The position numbers were made by a program, and so were the translations under genes. Positions 8,611 through 16,680 of a stretch of DNA of 61,757 bases are shown one piece after another. Each line of letters begins with the position of its first letter. Position 1 is the stretch's first letter. Source of the stretch: a virus; IMG/VR virus record IMGVR_UViG_3300032289_001903, positions 1 to 61,757 of that record. One strand, written 5' to 3'. Under the pieces are notes generated by a model that saw nothing but the letters and a program-made list of their open reading frames with translations, was not told where the DNA came from and searched no databases.

Positions 8611-8844
8611 ATGACTAAAAACGAATTAAAAAAACTTATCAGAGAAATGTTAAGTGAAGAAGTAGAATCTACTCAATCTCGTTATGCTCATATGAGACCA
8701 TTTAAATTGGAAATTGCCAAGATAATATCTCAGCTTGGAGCACTTAATGATAAAATTGAAGAAAAGGGTCCTTTAAGTGAAGAAATCGTAGATGCATTAG
8801 AAGCATTAGGTGAGCTTATTTCAAATATCAATACTGGCCGTTAG
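8611..8844 (+). CDS. Small tagged helical protein
   Basis: A 77-residue protein. MTKNELKKLIREMLSEE is the long, basic-helix form of the tag (LSE at 15-17). The rest is a two-helix chain (MRPFKLEIAKIISQLGALND and EEIVDALEALGELI). Its start lies in an A-rich context (ataacaATG), with no Shine-Dalgarno sequence. No function is recognised. Confidence 0.6.
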   Translation: MTKNELKKLIREMLSEEVESTQSRYAHMRPFKLEIAKIISQLGALNDKIEEKGPLSEEIVDALEALGELISNINTGR

Positions 8845-8850
8845 AATATA

Positions 8851-9408
8851 ATGAATAAACAATTAATATTAGAAAAATACATTAAGGTAGCTGTTAAAAA
8901 AGCTCTTAAAGAGCAAGAAGAACAACAGCGAAAAGCAGAGAAGGCGATGTACATGGTATATCGCTTTCCTGGGCTAAAAAAGTTAATGGAAGAATTGATG
9001 TCTCCAGCTTTTGGCCGTTACGTTAATGGTATTAACATTATTGCTCCAAAACCAACAACATTTAAAGTTGATTTGATTAATGGACAAGATTTTAGTATTA
9101 AATACATTGGTAGAGGTAATTTTAATGTTAAGATAGCAGGTAAAAAGTATGATCCACTTAATTTAGGTGAATTAGAAAGAGCTTCACAAGGAATAGCTGA
9201 TTTATTAGAATTAAACTATGCACCTAAAGAAGGTGCTGAAAGTATACCATCAGGAGGAGCAGAAACTCCACCATCTGAATCTCCAGCAGCATCAGGAGCT
9301 GAATTAGGTCCTGAATTAGCAGCAGCTGGTCCTGAAACTACAGCACCTGCAGCAGGAGCTGAAACTACCCCACCAGCAGAAGAAGAAACCCCACCAGCAG
9401 AAGCATAA
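8851..9408 (+). CDS. Tagged protein with Pro/Ala/Glu-rich tail
   Basis: It starts with the helical tag MNKQLILEKYIKVAVKKALKE (LKE at 19-21). Residues about 30-128 form a small alpha/beta domain (FPGLKKLMEELMSPAFGRYV, FKVDLINGQDFSIKYIGRG). From about 130 to 185 the chain is a low-complexity Pro-Ala-Glu tail (repeated PPAEE, AAGAE) that is likely disordered. The domain is not recognised. It lies just upstream of the nuclease-like gene. Confidence 0.6.
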   Translation: MNKQLILEKYIKVAVKKALKEQEEQQRKAEKAMYMVYRFPGLKKLMEELMSPAFGRYVNGINIIAPKPTTFKVDLINGQDFSIKYIGRGNFNVKIAGKKYDPLNLGELERASQGIADLLELNYAPKEGAESIPSGGAETPPSESPAASGAELGPELAAAGPETTAPAAGAETTPPAEEETPPAEA

Positions 9409-9409
9409 T

Positions 9410-10396
9410 ATGAATGTTATAGATAAAATATTACTAGAGTGGTCATACCGTTGCCACGATGGAATCGTTGATATGAACGATCCTAAAAAGAAAGCTATAT
9501 TAGATCAAATATTAAAAGAAAATAATATAGAAGAAATAGAATTACTTAATGAGAATGATGAAACTTATGATAAAGTAATTAAAAATGCTTTAAAAGTAGA
9601 AGATATTCCTCGAGTACAAGGTCAATATAATTTAGGAACAGATACTAATATTAATGGAGAAGACGCAGAAATATTTAAAAAATTATACCCAGTAGCTCCT
9701 CCTAAAAAAGGTAAAGAAATAGACTCAGCTGGATCTAAAGGTACAGGTAATGGAGAAATAGCTATGTATTGGTTATTTGCTCATCAAGAAGGACATACAG
9801 CTCAAGGTACACAAGGTGGTGGTAAGCCGGATTTAGAAATAGATGGTAAAGGTGTTGAAGTAAAAGCATATGACTCTAATCGTATAACATTGGGTAGATT
9901 TGGATCAGATAAAGCTAATATTGATTTATTAAACACTTTATTTGGACTAGATACTTTAGTATCCAGTATAGAAAAAACTGGAGATAAAGATAAACGAGCT
10001 AGTTCTTTAAATTTTTCAAAATCAGATATAGTTCGTGCTTTTAATACTTTAGTTGATTTCAGCGATAATGAAGAACTTAGAGGATTAGCATCAAAATATC
10101 CTTTAATTGGAAATATATATTCTAAAATAGATGCTCTTAATCAACAAATAGGATTAAAAAAGGGGTCTTCATCTGAAGAATATGCTGGTGCTTTGGTAAA
10201 ACGTATGTTATTAAGAAAATTTGGAGAAAAACCAGGGTTTGGTGGTTACATTGTTAATGTAAGTGAAAATGGAAATTTGAAATATATTCAAATAACCGAA
10301 GAAAAGATTAAAAATATAAGTAATGAAGATATACTAGAAAATACCTTCATAAATCAAGGATCAATTATAATCAACCCAGAAGGATTATTAAAATAG
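9410..10396 (+). CDS. Tagged PD-(D/E)xK nuclease-like protein
   Basis: A 328-residue protein with tag MNVIDKILLE (cleavage after E10). A PD-(D/E)xK core is visible: E116 in GNGEIAMYWLF, P140-D141 in GGGKPDLEIDGKG, then E150-V-K152 in GVEVKAY. The spacing PD-x8-ExK fits the restriction-endonuclease-like fold. A second LNE lies at 46-48. Residues 160-300 are helical with no further motif. With the tag, the simplest reading is a nuclease packed in the capsid and possibly injected to attack host or competitor DNA; genome processing in the head is an alternative. Activity is inferred. Confidence 0.7.
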   Translation: MNVIDKILLEWSYRCHDGIVDMNDPKKKAILDQILKENNIEEIELLNENDETYDKVIKNALKVEDIPRVQGQYNLGTDTNINGEDAEIFKKLYPVAPPKKGKEIDSAGSKGTGNGEIAMYWLFAHQEGHTAQGTQGGGKPDLEIDGKGVEVKAYDSNRITLGRFGSDKANIDLLNTLFGLDTLVSSIEKTGDKDKRASSLNFSKSDIVRAFNTLVDFSDNEELRGLASKYPLIGNIYSKIDALNQQIGLKKGSSSEEYAGALVKRMLLRKFGEKPGFGGYIVNVSENGNLKYIQITEEKIKNISNEDILENTFINQGSIIINPEGLLK

Positions 10397-10402
10397 TTAT
10401 TT

Positions 10403-10678
10403 ATGAGACAAATGCAAAATAATTTTAGACGATCAATAGCAATTAATCAAGCTTTAGAAGCAGCAAAACAGCCATCATCTAAAATAATAAAAACAAAAAC
10501 AACAATAGAACCTCCTGTAGCTGAACAACCACAACCAATAGTTGAATCAAAACCAGAACCTATTGTTGAACAACCTAAAGTTGAACAACAACCAACTATT
10601 GAACAACAACCTAAGGTTGAAGAATTTAAACCAAAACAACAACAACAACAAAACAGATTACCTAATTTAGGTAAATAA
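10403..10678 (+). CDS. Low-complexity Pro/Gln/Glu repeat protein
   Basis: A 91-residue protein whose second half repeats EQQP, VEQPK and TIEQQPKVE units and ends in QQQQQNRLPNLGK. It is likely disordered; it may be a linker or surface protein. The start is uncertain: the ATG at 10403 overlaps a TTATTTAT sequence, and the ATG at 10412 (MQNNFRRS) is equally plausible. A terminator-like hairpin follows. Confidence 0.5.
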   Translation: MRQMQNNFRRSIAINQALEAAKQPSSKIIKTKTTIEPPVAEQPQPIVESKPEPIVEQPKVEQQPTIEQQPKVEEFKPKQQQQQNRLPNLGK

Positions 10679-10731
10679 CATATAGACAGATTCATAGCCT
10701 GTCGACTAATAAACAATATTAAGCAGCTGTG

Positions 10732-10757
10732 GCGCACCCAAAAGGTGCGCTCTCTCT
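10732..10757 (+). terminator. Terminator-like hairpin
   Basis: A perfect 7-bp stem GCGCACC/GGTGCGC (10732-10738 with 10744-10750), loop CAAAA, followed by TCTCTCTTT. It closes the operon begun at 6790 and precedes the FAD gene. Confidence 0.6.
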
Positions 10758-10792
10758 TTGCTTGTCAAAATAAAAATTTTATATTTAATTAT

Positions 10793-12094
10793 ATGCAAAA
10801 GAAAATCGTAATCGTAGGCGCCGGTGTAGCGGGCATAAACGCTGCAACTAAATTAGTAGATAACGGCTATGATGGTAGCTTAATCACTATTATAGACAAA
10901 GGTAATGACCCACATAACCGCTTACCTGAAGAGGTAATGACAGGTATGTTAGGTGCTGGTGGATGGAGTGATGGTAAATTAACATACCACACAGCAATCG
11001 GTGGTCAACTATCTAAGTATTGTGGTGAGGATAAAGCAATGGAATTGATGGATCAAGTTATTAGTAACTTCAGACGCTTTCACCCTAAACCAGAAGAAAT
11101 ATTCTGTTCTGATCCAGTAGCTGAACCAGACTTTATTAAACCATACTTTGGATTACGTTTGTTTCCTGTATGGCATATTGGTAGTAATTATTTACACGAG
11201 ATTGCTAAAGCATGGTATCAATATTTAGTTGATAAGGGTGTTAGGTTTGCTTGGAATACTGAGATAGATGAAATTGACTTTAAAGGACAAATGGTGATAG
11301 GTAAACAAGGTAAAACAGCAATGTTACCATATGATAATTTAATATTCGCAGTAGGTAAATCAGGTATTGACTTTGCACAACAATTATCAGACGACTATAA
11401 ATTACCAACTGAACCTAAATCAGTTCAAATAGGTGTTCGATTTGAAGCACCACAAAAATATTTTCAAAAATTAATAGATATTTCTTATGACTTCAAATTA
11501 TATCAGAAATATGAAAATGTTTCTTTACGTAGCTTTTGTACTAATAACAATGCCGCTTACGTGGCCGTGGAGGAAACGTACGGCGATGTTACGTACAACG
11601 GCCATGCGAAAAAGGGCGAACAATACAGAAACGATATGACCAATTTTGGTATATTGATGGAAATTAAAGGTATTGAAGATCCATTTAAATGGTCTAGAAA
11701 TGTAGTAAACAACATTCAGAGAAATGGAAAAGGATTGTATTACTCACCAAGTCGTAAACCATCAAATACATCAGAAGGAAATAATATTTCTTGTCACCAA
11801 GTAGATAATTGTTTGGTGTTTAAAGGAGAAATGGGAGAATATGCAGATTATATTCTTACCTTTATTGATAATATGAACGAAGTATTCAACTTTGGTGATG
11901 ATTGGGGTATGTATATTCCTGAAGTAAAGTACCTATCACCAGAACCACTAGTAAACTATACTAATTTAGCATTAACTGATTATCCAAATGTATATTTTGT
12001 TGGTGATGCATTAAGTGCTCGTGGTATTACTGTATCAGGTGCACATGGAATTTATGTTGCTGAATATTTATTGACAAACGTAACTAATGACTAA
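10793..12094 (+). CDS. FAD-dependent dehydrogenase (COG2509-like)
   Basis: A 433-residue protein. The ATG at 10793 is preferred over the upstream GTG (10745), which lies inside the terminator hairpin. MQKKIVIVGAGVAGINAA is a Rossmann GxGxxG nucleotide-binding start; GAGGWSDGKLTYHT matches the GGxGxxSDGKL block I know from COG2509-type dehydrogenases; YFVGDALSARGITVSG near the end is the second FAD-contacting motif. It is probably a soluble flavoprotein redox enzyme; the substrate is unknown. A patch at 11551-11620 is near 60% GC in an otherwise AT-rich gene. It could be a host-derived metabolic gene. Confidence 0.8.
   Translation: MQKKIVIVGAGVAGINAATKLVDNGYDGSLITIIDKGNDPHNRLPEEVMTGMLGAGGWSDGKLTYHTAIGGQLSKYCGEDKAMELMDQVISNFRRFHPKPEEIFCSDPVAEPDFIKPYFGLRLFPVWHIGSNYLHEIAKAWYQYLVDKGVRFAWNTEIDEIDFKGQMVIGKQGKTAMLPYDNLIFAVGKSGIDFAQQLSDDYKLPTEPKSVQIGVRFEAPQKYFQKLIDISYDFKLYQKYENVSLRSFCTNNNAAYVAVEETYGDVTYNGHAKKGEQYRNDMTNFGILMEIKGIEDPFKWSRNVVNNIQRNGKGLYYSPSRKPSNTSEGNNISCHQVDNCLVFKGEMGEYADYILTFIDNMNEVFNFGDDWGMYIPEVKYLSPEPLVNYTNLALTDYPNVYFVGDALSARGITVSGAHGIYVAEYLLTNVTND
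12064..12071 (+). promoter_or_regulatory. ATATTTAT box within 3' end of FAD gene
   Basis: It lies inside the coding sequence, 15 nt before the ATG at 12087. Position fits the box series, but coding constraint could explain it. Confidence 0.3.
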
Positions 12095-12338
12095 ACAACA
12101 ATTACGCGAGGCTATCCGTCGCATTATTAGACAAGAATTAAACGAAAATGCTCCTGCAGAAACAAAACCAAAACCAGGAGTTAAAGAAAAAGAACCGCCT
12201 GCAGAAAAACCAGGTAAACGCCGTGAATTTGTTCCAAAACCAGGAGCTGATCCAAGACCAAAAGCTAAAACTAAAGTAACTATGGAAGAAGCTAGTAAAC
12301 TTAAAGATATTATTCAACGCTTTAAATCTAAGAAATAA
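12087..12338 (+). CDS. Small tagged Lys/Pro-rich protein
   Basis: An 83-residue protein. MTKQQLREAIRRIIRQELNE is a clear long-form tag (LNE at 18-20). The rest is Pro/Lys-rich and disordered (KPKPGVKEKEPPAEKPGK, RREFVPKPGADPRPK) with a short C-terminal helix (EEASKLKDIIQRFKSKK). It overlaps the FAD gene by 8 bases and the next gene by one. Confidence 0.6.
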   Translation: MTKQQLREAIRRIIRQELNENAPAETKPKPGVKEKEPPAEKPGKRREFVPKPGADPRPKAKTKVTMEEASKLKDIIQRFKSKK

Positions 12339-13360
12339 TGGCTCGTTTATTAGAAGTAGAATACGAAAAAATATTCTCCCCTAAAACAATGGCTGGTTTA
12401 AAAGGTAAATCAGGTGAATCTTTACGCTCAATGCTTGGTAATAAATCATTAATGCAAACAATGATGAAATCTCAAGAAGTATTAGATGAAATTATTGATG
12501 CTGAAGAAGGATATCGTGATGAATTAGAAATGGTAGCTGCTCAAATGGTAACTGATGCCTACCCAATTATTGACTATGCTAATATCAGAATTGATGCTAA
12601 AATAGTTGGTATGGGTGATATGAATATTCAGGAACCCCCACCAAATGAAGATCCAACATCTCCTGATTTTGGTGAAGATGATCCTGAAAAACTAAAAGCA
12701 AAACGCCGTATTATTAATGGTATAACCCAAGGTGCTTCAATTAGAGGGGCATTTGGATTTATGCTATTTAAAGAATATCTAGATAACATTAACCCAGCAT
12801 TAGTAGAAAAATATAATGAAATACTTAAATTAGCATTTGGTATTTATGATGACGAAAATGCAATTGCAATGATGTTAGCAGCATTGGCTCAAGGTCAAAA
12901 AATGCAAGGTGGCGAAAGTGAAATGGAATATGATGAAGAAAATAGCCAGTTTGTTATTAAAGCAAAAGCAATTTGCTTTCCAATGCTCGTACATGAAATT
13001 GTAAAAGGATTGTATGAAATTGTTGGTACACAAGGATTTGGAATGGATGCTGAAAAAAATAAAGCTATTATAGGTGCTGTAGATAAATTATCTAACGAAC
13101 CAAATGATTTACGTTTTGGTAAGTTTTTATATGATGCTATTAATAAGTTATACGCTGAAAGCGATATTGATGATGCACGTGTTCGTGAATTATTTTTTGC
13201 AGCCTTATATAAATTAGAAGACGATGAATTTTTCCCATTTGTAGAAAATGCTGTTAATGATGAATTAACTACATCACAAAAACAATGGGCTATAGGTGAA
13301 ATGAAAGATATTGAAAAAGATCTAAGAAAAGACGATACTGGTTTAGAAGATTTAGATTAG
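12338..13360 (+). CDS. Conserved phage protein, probably virion-associated
   Basis: A 340-residue helical, acidic protein starting MARLLEVEYEKIFSPKTM. Recognisable blocks are GITQGASIRGAFGFMLFKEY and FPMLVHEIVKGLYEIVGTQG. I recall similar long helical proteins in T4-like marine phages, unassigned. It has no (L/I)-x-E tag at the very start. Its coupling to the tagged gene upstream suggests a head or late role. Confidence 0.6.
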   Translation: MARLLEVEYEKIFSPKTMAGLKGKSGESLRSMLGNKSLMQTMMKSQEVLDEIIDAEEGYRDELEMVAAQMVTDAYPIIDYANIRIDAKIVGMGDMNIQEPPPNEDPTSPDFGEDDPEKLKAKRRIINGITQGASIRGAFGFMLFKEYLDNINPALVEKYNEILKLAFGIYDDENAIAMMLAALAQGQKMQGGESEMEYDEENSQFVIKAKAICFPMLVHEIVKGLYEIVGTQGFGMDAEKNKAIIGAVDKLSNEPNDLRFGKFLYDAINKLYAESDIDDARVRELFFAALYKLEDDEFFPFVENAVNDELTTSQKQWAIGEMKDIEKDLRKDDTGLEDLD

Positions 13361-13395
13361 TCAAAATAACTTTCATACCTTTAAAATAAAAACGT

Positions 13396-13653
13396 ATGAA
13401 AGAAACACTAGAAACACAAAGATTAGTACAAGCAGACGGAACAGTAGTACATTATGTTCGTATCAACGGAGTAAATAAAATACATAACTGGGATGGAGCT
13501 GCACTAATACCACAAGGTAATAAACGTCAAGCAGAATACTATTTATTTGGTATTAAGTATAGCAAAGATCAGTGGTTAGAATTTAAGAAAGGTGTTAATG
13601 GTGTACCATTCTATAAAACAGCAGCTGGTAAAGCAGCAGGCGCAAGAGTATAA
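13396..13653 (+). CDS. Hypothetical small protein
   Basis: An 85-residue protein with RLVQADGTVVHYVRINGVNK and AEYYLFGIKYSKDQWLEFK. It is not recognised. It is closed by a strong terminator and has no box upstream, so it may form its own short transcript. Confidence 0.6.
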   Translation: MKETLETQRLVQADGTVVHYVRINGVNKIHNWDGAALIPQGNKRQAEYYLFGIKYSKDQWLEFKKGVNGVPFYKTAAGKAAGARV

Positions 13654-13659
13654 AATATT

Positions 13660-13682
13660 AGGGGCTGCAAAGCCCCTTTCTT
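13660..13682 (+). terminator. Rho-independent terminator
   Basis: A stem AGGGGCT/AGCCCCT (13660-13666 with 13671-13677), loop GCAA, followed by TTCTT. It lies 7 nt after a stop codon. Confidence 0.8.
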
Positions 13683-13693
13683 AATTTAATGTT

Positions 13694-13903
13694 ATGAAAA
13701 TAGATAAGAAATTTACTCGGGTTTTTGAAAATGATAATTCAACAGAAACATGGTTATATGACCCTAATAAATCAACTAAAGGACCAATTAGTGTTGAAAT
13801 TAAGTACAAAGCTGGTGCTGAAAAAGCTATGAAACAAGGAGCTAAAGATGCTAAACAAGAGAAGAAAGCAGCACGTCAAATGAAAAAAATCAATAACAAA
13901 TGA
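13694..13903 (+). CDS. Small basic hypothetical protein
   Basis: A 69-residue protein with a beta-like N-terminal half (KFTRVFENDNSTETWLYDP) and a Lys/Ala-rich helix at the end (AMKQGAKDAKQEKKAARQMK). It is not recognised. It overlaps the P-loop kinase gene by 4 bases, so the two are probably cotranscribed. Confidence 0.6.
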   Translation: MKIDKKFTRVFENDNSTETWLYDPNKSTKGPISVEIKYKAGAEKAMKQGAKDAKQEKKAARQMKKINNK

Positions 13904-14421
13904 AAATAGGATTATGCGGTACAATTAGTGTAGGTAAGACTACATTAGTAAATGCACTTAAACAACTCGATCAATTTAAAGATTACGAAACAGCAACTGA
14001 ACGTAGTAAATATCTACGCGATCAAGGTATCAGTTTAAATACTGATTCAACATTAAAAGGTCAAATAGTATTTGCTGCTGAACGTAGTATTGAATTAATG
14101 AAGCCAAACATCATTACTGATAGAACAATATATGATGTTTGTGCATTTACATTATCAGCAAAATCAATTGGTTGGTATGACAGACGTAGATTTGTTGAAT
14201 TAATGATGAATTTACGTGATGAATATGACGTGATTATTTATGTATCACCTGAAGGTGTTGATATTGAAGATAATGGTGTTCGTACAACGGATGCAGAATA
14301 TCGTAAAAATATAGACATTACCATTCAGGAAATGTTAACTGAATACCCACCTAAAAAATTAATCAATATTAAAGGTTCAACAGAAGAACGCATAAACACT
14401 ATTATTTCACAACTAATCTAA
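13900..14421 (+). CDS. P-loop kinase-like NTPase (AAA_28/NadR-like)
   Basis: A 173-residue protein. The Walker A is GTISVGKTT (residues 7-15), at the extreme N-terminus as in small nucleoside kinases. DRTIYDVCAFTLSA follows the second core strand, as in the AAA_28/NadR ribosylnicotinamide-kinase group and deoxynucleoside kinases; RRRFVELMMNLRDEYDVIIYV continues the fold. It likely phosphorylates a nucleoside or nicotinamide riboside. The substrate cannot be told from the sequence. Confidence 0.65.
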   Translation: MKIGLCGTISVGKTTLVNALKQLDQFKDYETATERSKYLRDQGISLNTDSTLKGQIVFAAERSIELMKPNIITDRTIYDVCAFTLSAKSIGWYDRRRFVELMMNLRDEYDVIIYVSPEGVDIEDNGVRTTDAEYRKNIDITIQEMLTEYPPKKLINIKGSTEERINTIISQLI

Positions 14422-14428
14422 TATTTAT
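14421..14428 (+). promoter_or_regulatory. ATATTTAT box (putative late promoter)
   Basis: It touches the kinase stop codon and covers the ATG at 14427, which argues that the real start of the next gene is 14457, 28 nt downstream. Confidence 0.5.
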
Positions 14429-14456
14429 GGATATCACACTAAACGAACTAAAAACA

Positions 14457-15455
14457 ATGAAAGTTAAACAACTTCGTAGATTAATACGCGAATCCGTAAT
14501 GGAGATTTTAAATGAAGATGAAGCTAAATCAAAACAATTAAAAATTCAAGCTGCTAAATTAGATCAACAGTCTGCTACATTAAAAAAACAAGCTGCTGAT
14601 GAAGAAGTAAAAGATGCTCAACAAGATGCACAAGCTGCTACTAACGAAAATTTGGAAGAAATGGCTCGTATTCCTAAAGGATTTAAATTATCTAATCCAG
14701 AAATGAATACAACTACATACACAAAAATGATTAGCGGTACACCATTATCATCAGTTCTAGATTATTTCCGCCAGAACCCAGGAGCTGATGTAAAATCAAT
14801 CCAAAACCACTTCCAATTTGTTCGTCCACAAATAGCAAACGGATTAGTTAAAGGTTTATTAGATGCAGGTGTATTAGTTAAATTAACTGCAAGTGGTGAA
14901 GAAGTAGCTCCTGTAGCACCAGGTGAAGAATCACCAACACAAGCTTCTGAACCAGAAGATTTATTTATGGGTAGTGCTGAAAATCCATTATCAATGTATT
15001 TCGATAATGTACCTAATGCTGATGGAGATGAAGATTTTAATGATAGTGAAGAACCAACAACAGGTGAATTAGAACCAGCAGAACCAACAGCTGGTAGTAT
15101 GAGTGATGAAGATTATGAAGCATTTATGAAATATGATGATTTAAAAAATCGTTTAGATGCTACTAAATCTAATATCTTAAAATCAAAACGTAGTAAAGGT
15201 GGTACAGCAGGTGATATTGGTGATAAACCAGGAACTGAATTAGCACGTTTACAAGCATTAAAAACATCATTAGAATCTAGAATAGATAATATTGTAAAAG
15301 ATTCTCCATACTTACAAAAACGTATTGAAAAATTAACAGGTAAAGCATACGAACCAATTGAGATTGAGCCTGAAGATACAGATACATTAGATGAAGCATA
15401 TAATACTGAATATGAAAAACGCAAATTACAATTCTATGCTGGAATTATTAAATAA
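14457..15455 (+). CDS. Tagged winged-helix virion protein
   Basis: I chose the ATG at 14457 because it gives MKVKQLRRLIRESVMEILNE, nearly the tag of the gene at 22409, and because the upstream ATG lies in an ATATTTAT box. A Gln/Ala-rich coiled coil follows, then a winged-helix-like domain at about 95-142 (FRQNPGADVKSIQNHFQ, IANGLVKGLLDAGVLVKL). Next come an acidic linker and a helical, Lys-rich C-terminus. It is probably an internal DNA-contacting head protein. Its 3' end overlaps the following membrane gene. Confidence 0.65.
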   Translation: MKVKQLRRLIRESVMEILNEDEAKSKQLKIQAAKLDQQSATLKKQAADEEVKDAQQDAQAATNENLEEMARIPKGFKLSNPEMNTTTYTKMISGTPLSSVLDYFRQNPGADVKSIQNHFQFVRPQIANGLVKGLLDAGVLVKLTASGEEVAPVAPGEESPTQASEPEDLFMGSAENPLSMYFDNVPNADGDEDFNDSEEPTTGELEPAEPTAGSMSDEDYEAFMKYDDLKNRLDATKSNILKSKRSKGGTAGDIGDKPGTELARLQALKTSLESRIDNIVKDSPYLQKRIEKLTGKAYEPIEIEPEDTDTLDEAYNTEYEKRKLQFYAGIIK

Positions 15456-15789
15456 GTATAAAAAACAAATAGCCTACGTTATTGTAGGCTTATTTTTATT
15501 ATACGGTATTATATGGATTGCAACTCGTAAACCACAAATACCTGCTAATATTAAAGCAACAATTGATTCATTAACTAATATTAATAAACAATTAATAGAA
15601 CATCAAAAACAAATTGATAGTACTATCCATGTTTATGAAGCTGAAGTTAAACAAGTTGATTATGCTATAGATCATATCAAAGAAAAAACAACAATTATTA
15701 AAGAATACTATCACGAACAGAGTCAACAAGTAAATAATTATACTCCTACTGAATTAGATTCATTCTTTAAAGCAAGATACAATTACTAA
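15436..15789 (+). CDS. Inner-membrane spanin-like protein
   Basis: A 117-residue protein from the ATG at 15436 (MLELLNKYKKQ); an in-frame ATG at 15391 would add 15 residues inside the previous gene. There is one N-terminal TM segment (IAYVIVGLFLLYGIIWIA), then a periplasmic coiled coil ending in TPTELDSFFKARYNY. A TM plus coiled coil ending in a DS-x-FF-x-RY pattern resembles i-spanin/Rz-like proteins I recall from Bacteroidota phages. It abuts another exported protein, which suggests a lysis pair. Confidence 0.55.
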   Translation: MLELLNKYKKQIAYVIVGLFLLYGIIWIATRKPQIPANIKATIDSLTNINKQLIEHQKQIDSTIHVYEAEVKQVDYAIDHIKEKTTIIKEYYHEQSQQVNNYTPTELDSFFKARYNY

Positions 15790-16226
15790 TGAAATATCTA
15801 TTAACTATACTATTAATATCATTATCATTTATAAGCAAAGCACAACGAATGCCTACATATGATAGTTTAGGTAACGTTACTTACTATACAGAAGATACAA
15901 TTAAATTGCCATATTCAGTAGCTAAACAAGTAGCTAAAGATTTAGTTAGCGGTGATAGTGCTAAAGCAGTACTTGAATTAACTAAAGAACAACTTATATT
16001 AACTGAAAGTAAATTAGTGCTAAAAGATAGTATTATATCTAATCATGTACAGAAAGGTATTATGTATGAAGAGCGTATTAAAAACGAACAACTAAAATTT
16101 GAAACACAAGGTAAATGGGTTGATCAATTACGTAAACAAAATAAAAATCTAAAAGTAAAATTAGTATTTACTAAAATAACACTTAGTGCTATTGTTGGTG
16201 GATTAACATATCTTTATTTTAAATAA
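15789..16226 (+). CDS. Exported coiled-coil protein with C-terminal TM (lysis partner?)
   Basis: A 145-residue protein. An N-terminal signal peptide (MKYLLTILLISLSFISKAQ, likely cut after SKA) is followed by a helical region with many Lys/Glu heptads. A C-terminal hydrophobic segment (ITLSAIVGGLTYLYF) suggests a tail anchor. Its start overlaps the stop of the spanin-like gene by one base. It could be the outer spanin or holin-class partner, though no lipobox Cys is visible. Confidence 0.5.
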   Translation: MKYLLTILLISLSFISKAQRMPTYDSLGNVTYYTEDTIKLPYSVAKQVAKDLVSGDSAKAVLELTKEQLILTESKLVLKDSIISNHVQKGIMYEERIKNEQLKFETQGKWVDQLRKQNKNLKVKLVFTKITLSAIVGGLTYLYFK

Positions 16227-16235
16227 TTACAACAA

Positions 16236-16586
16236 ATGAACGAAATTAAAAGAATGCAGCAATTAGCTGGATTAATTAGTGAAGGTCAATTAAATGAAGC
16301 TACTTTTGGACCTCATGATAATTTTCAATGGAAATCTACTCCTGCCCATCCTGGGGATATGGTAAGAGATGAAGAAGAGGGAGATTATTTAACTAAAGAC
16401 GAATTTTGGAGACATAATGTAACAGGATTAGGAGATGGCTCTCACCCAAACCAAGGAAGACAACTACCAGATGGTACTTGGGTATTTTATTGGGATGCTG
16501 GAGAAATGAGTGGATTTGTAGAAGGAGAAGATTTTACATATAGTAATAAAGAAAAGGATAATGTATTAGGAGATTTTGATTTTTAA
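16236..16586 (+). CDS. Tagged protein with scaffold-tail-like peptide
   Basis: A 116-residue protein. The tag is MNEIKRMQQLAGLISEGQLNEA, with two adjacent sites (ISE and LNE). Its RMQQLAGLI core is shared with the tags of the genes at 25077 and 60221 and with the last residues of the scaffold (RMQKLANII). The mature part is acidic and aromatic (WKSTPAHPGDMVRDEEEGDY, DGTWVFYWDAGEMSGF). Function is not recognised. It is followed by a terminator. Confidence 0.65.
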   Translation: MNEIKRMQQLAGLISEGQLNEATFGPHDNFQWKSTPAHPGDMVRDEEEGDYLTKDEFWRHNVTGLGDGSHPNQGRQLPDGTWVFYWDAGEMSGFVEGEDFTYSNKEKDNVLGDFDF

Positions 16587-16634
16587 AATAATCGTCCTGC
16601 TACCATAGGACTGCCTATCTAGACCATAGGTGCA

Positions 16635-16665
16635 AGCTCTAATCCCGTAAGGTTAGGGCTTTTTT
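16635..16665 (+). terminator. Rho-independent terminator
   Basis: AGCTCTAATCC pairs with GGTTAGGGCT (one GU pair, one bulge) around loop CGTAA, followed by a T run. It ends 3 nt before an ATATTTAT box. Confidence 0.75.
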
Positions 16666-16668
16666 GAT

Positions 16669-16676
16669 ATATTTAT
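16669..16676 (+). promoter_or_regulatory. ATATTTAT box (putative late promoter)
   Basis: It follows the terminator directly and lies 4 nt before the first ATG (16681), or 10 nt before the second (16687), of the homing endonuclease gene. It probably serves the terminase transcript. Confidence 0.45.
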
Positions 16677-16680
16677 ATAC

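Noticed and set aside
10745-10792. Longer FAD gene from the GTG at 10745
   Set aside because: The extension lies in a terminator hairpin and adds 16 residues ahead of the Rossmann start, which normally sits at the N-terminus.
14427-14456. Upstream start of the winged-helix tagged gene
   Set aside because: The ATG lies in an ATATTTAT box, and the start at 14457 gives a tag nearly identical to that of the 22409 gene.
16587-16634. Possible small RNA with two CCATAGG copies before the terminator
   Set aside because: No convincing fold or promoter is visible; the segment is short and could be plain 3' UTR.
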